Below, piece by piece: positions 6,814-6,875 of a stretch of 6,875 nucleotides of DNA. The DNA comes from Rhodocyclales bacterium (GTDB taxonomy: Bacteria > Pseudomonadota > Gammaproteobacteria > Burkholderiales > Rhodocyclaceae). The number at the start of each line of letters is the position of its first letter. The first letter of the stretch is position 1. Where the stretch lies: positions 1-6,875 of the forward strand of contig JAIOPW010000369.1 in NCBI GenBank assembly GCA_021413665.1. The letters run 5' to 3'. The notes under the pieces were generated by a model. That model made no database searches and was not told where the DNA came from. It was given only the letters and a program-made list of their open reading frames with translations. The translations under genes and the position numbers were made by a program.

Positions 6814-6875
6814 CTATTTGTGCAGCCTACCATCCCACATCTTTTGCAGGCGCTTCACCGAGACCGGCGACGAGG
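6814..6875 (-). CDS. Possible C-terminal tail of an upstream minus-strand gene (partial)
   Basis: One minus-strand frame is open from the window edge for 19 codons and ends in TAG at 6816-6814, giving a tail that ends in KRLQKMWDGRLHK. This would put a stop 20 bases before the preferred EI24 start, typical spacing inside an operon. The stretch is too short to identify and could be open by chance. Another minus-strand frame also stays open to the edge and stops slightly earlier. Confidence 0.25.
   Translation of the reverse strand, partial: SSPVSVKRLQKMWDGRLHK

Noticed and set aside
6810..6875. A plus-strand ATG at 6810 with an open frame to the window edge, as a divergent gene start.
   Set aside because: It overlaps the EI24 start region, has no Shine-Dalgarno and encodes only 22 residues before the edge.
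1..6875. Signs of a mobile element, CRISPR, toxin-antitoxin, biosynthetic cluster or other unusual system.
   Set aside because: No transposase, integrase, repeat array, terminal repeats or composition shift is visible; all main genes belong to common housekeeping or signalling families.

Overview
The window is high-GC, densely coded chromosomal DNA, and every protein has close-looking relatives in Proteobacteria. The yhdP–nitrilase–tldD order, the EI24/CinA-like pair and the composition suggest a betaproteobacterium, perhaps Rhodocyclales-like. That placement is an inference from gene content and style; there is no rRNA or other marker here. I see no tRNA, rRNA, insertion sequence, phage gene, CRISPR array or defence system.

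Left part (1-4138, + strand): three co-directional genes form a tight unit. They are the C-terminal 622 residues of a YhdP-type AsmA-like envelope protein (5' end outside the window), a 264-residue nitrilase-superfamily amidase whose ATG overlaps the yhdP stop (ATGA), and, after a 19-base gap, the TldD metalloprotease. All catalytic or metal-binding residues expected in the amidase and TldD are present. The link between them is an often-seen gene neighbourhood rather than an obvious shared pathway: envelope lipid homeostasis, removal of a damaged metabolite, and peptide processing.

Middle (4139-5312): tldD converges on a minus-strand gene for a soluble cyclic-nucleotide-binding-fold plus GGDEF protein. 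This is a probable c-di-GMP synthase with an intact active site and inhibitory site. A perfect GC hairpin sits in the 40 bases between the two stop codons. The 168 bases upstream of the GGDEF gene hold a short direct repeat, a possible 22-codon ORF and no convincing promoter.

Right part (5313-6811, - strand): a membrane protein of the EI24 family overlaps by GTGA with a CinA N-terminal-type (MoCF/molybdopterin-binding fold) protein that lacks the CinA amidase domain. The two are probably co-transcribed, and a further minus-strand gene may end just upstream, at the window edge.

No undescribed system is evident. The points most worth a second look are the altered ligand pocket of the cyclic-nucleotide-binding domain, the convergent hairpin, and the small-scale structure in the 5145-5312 gap.
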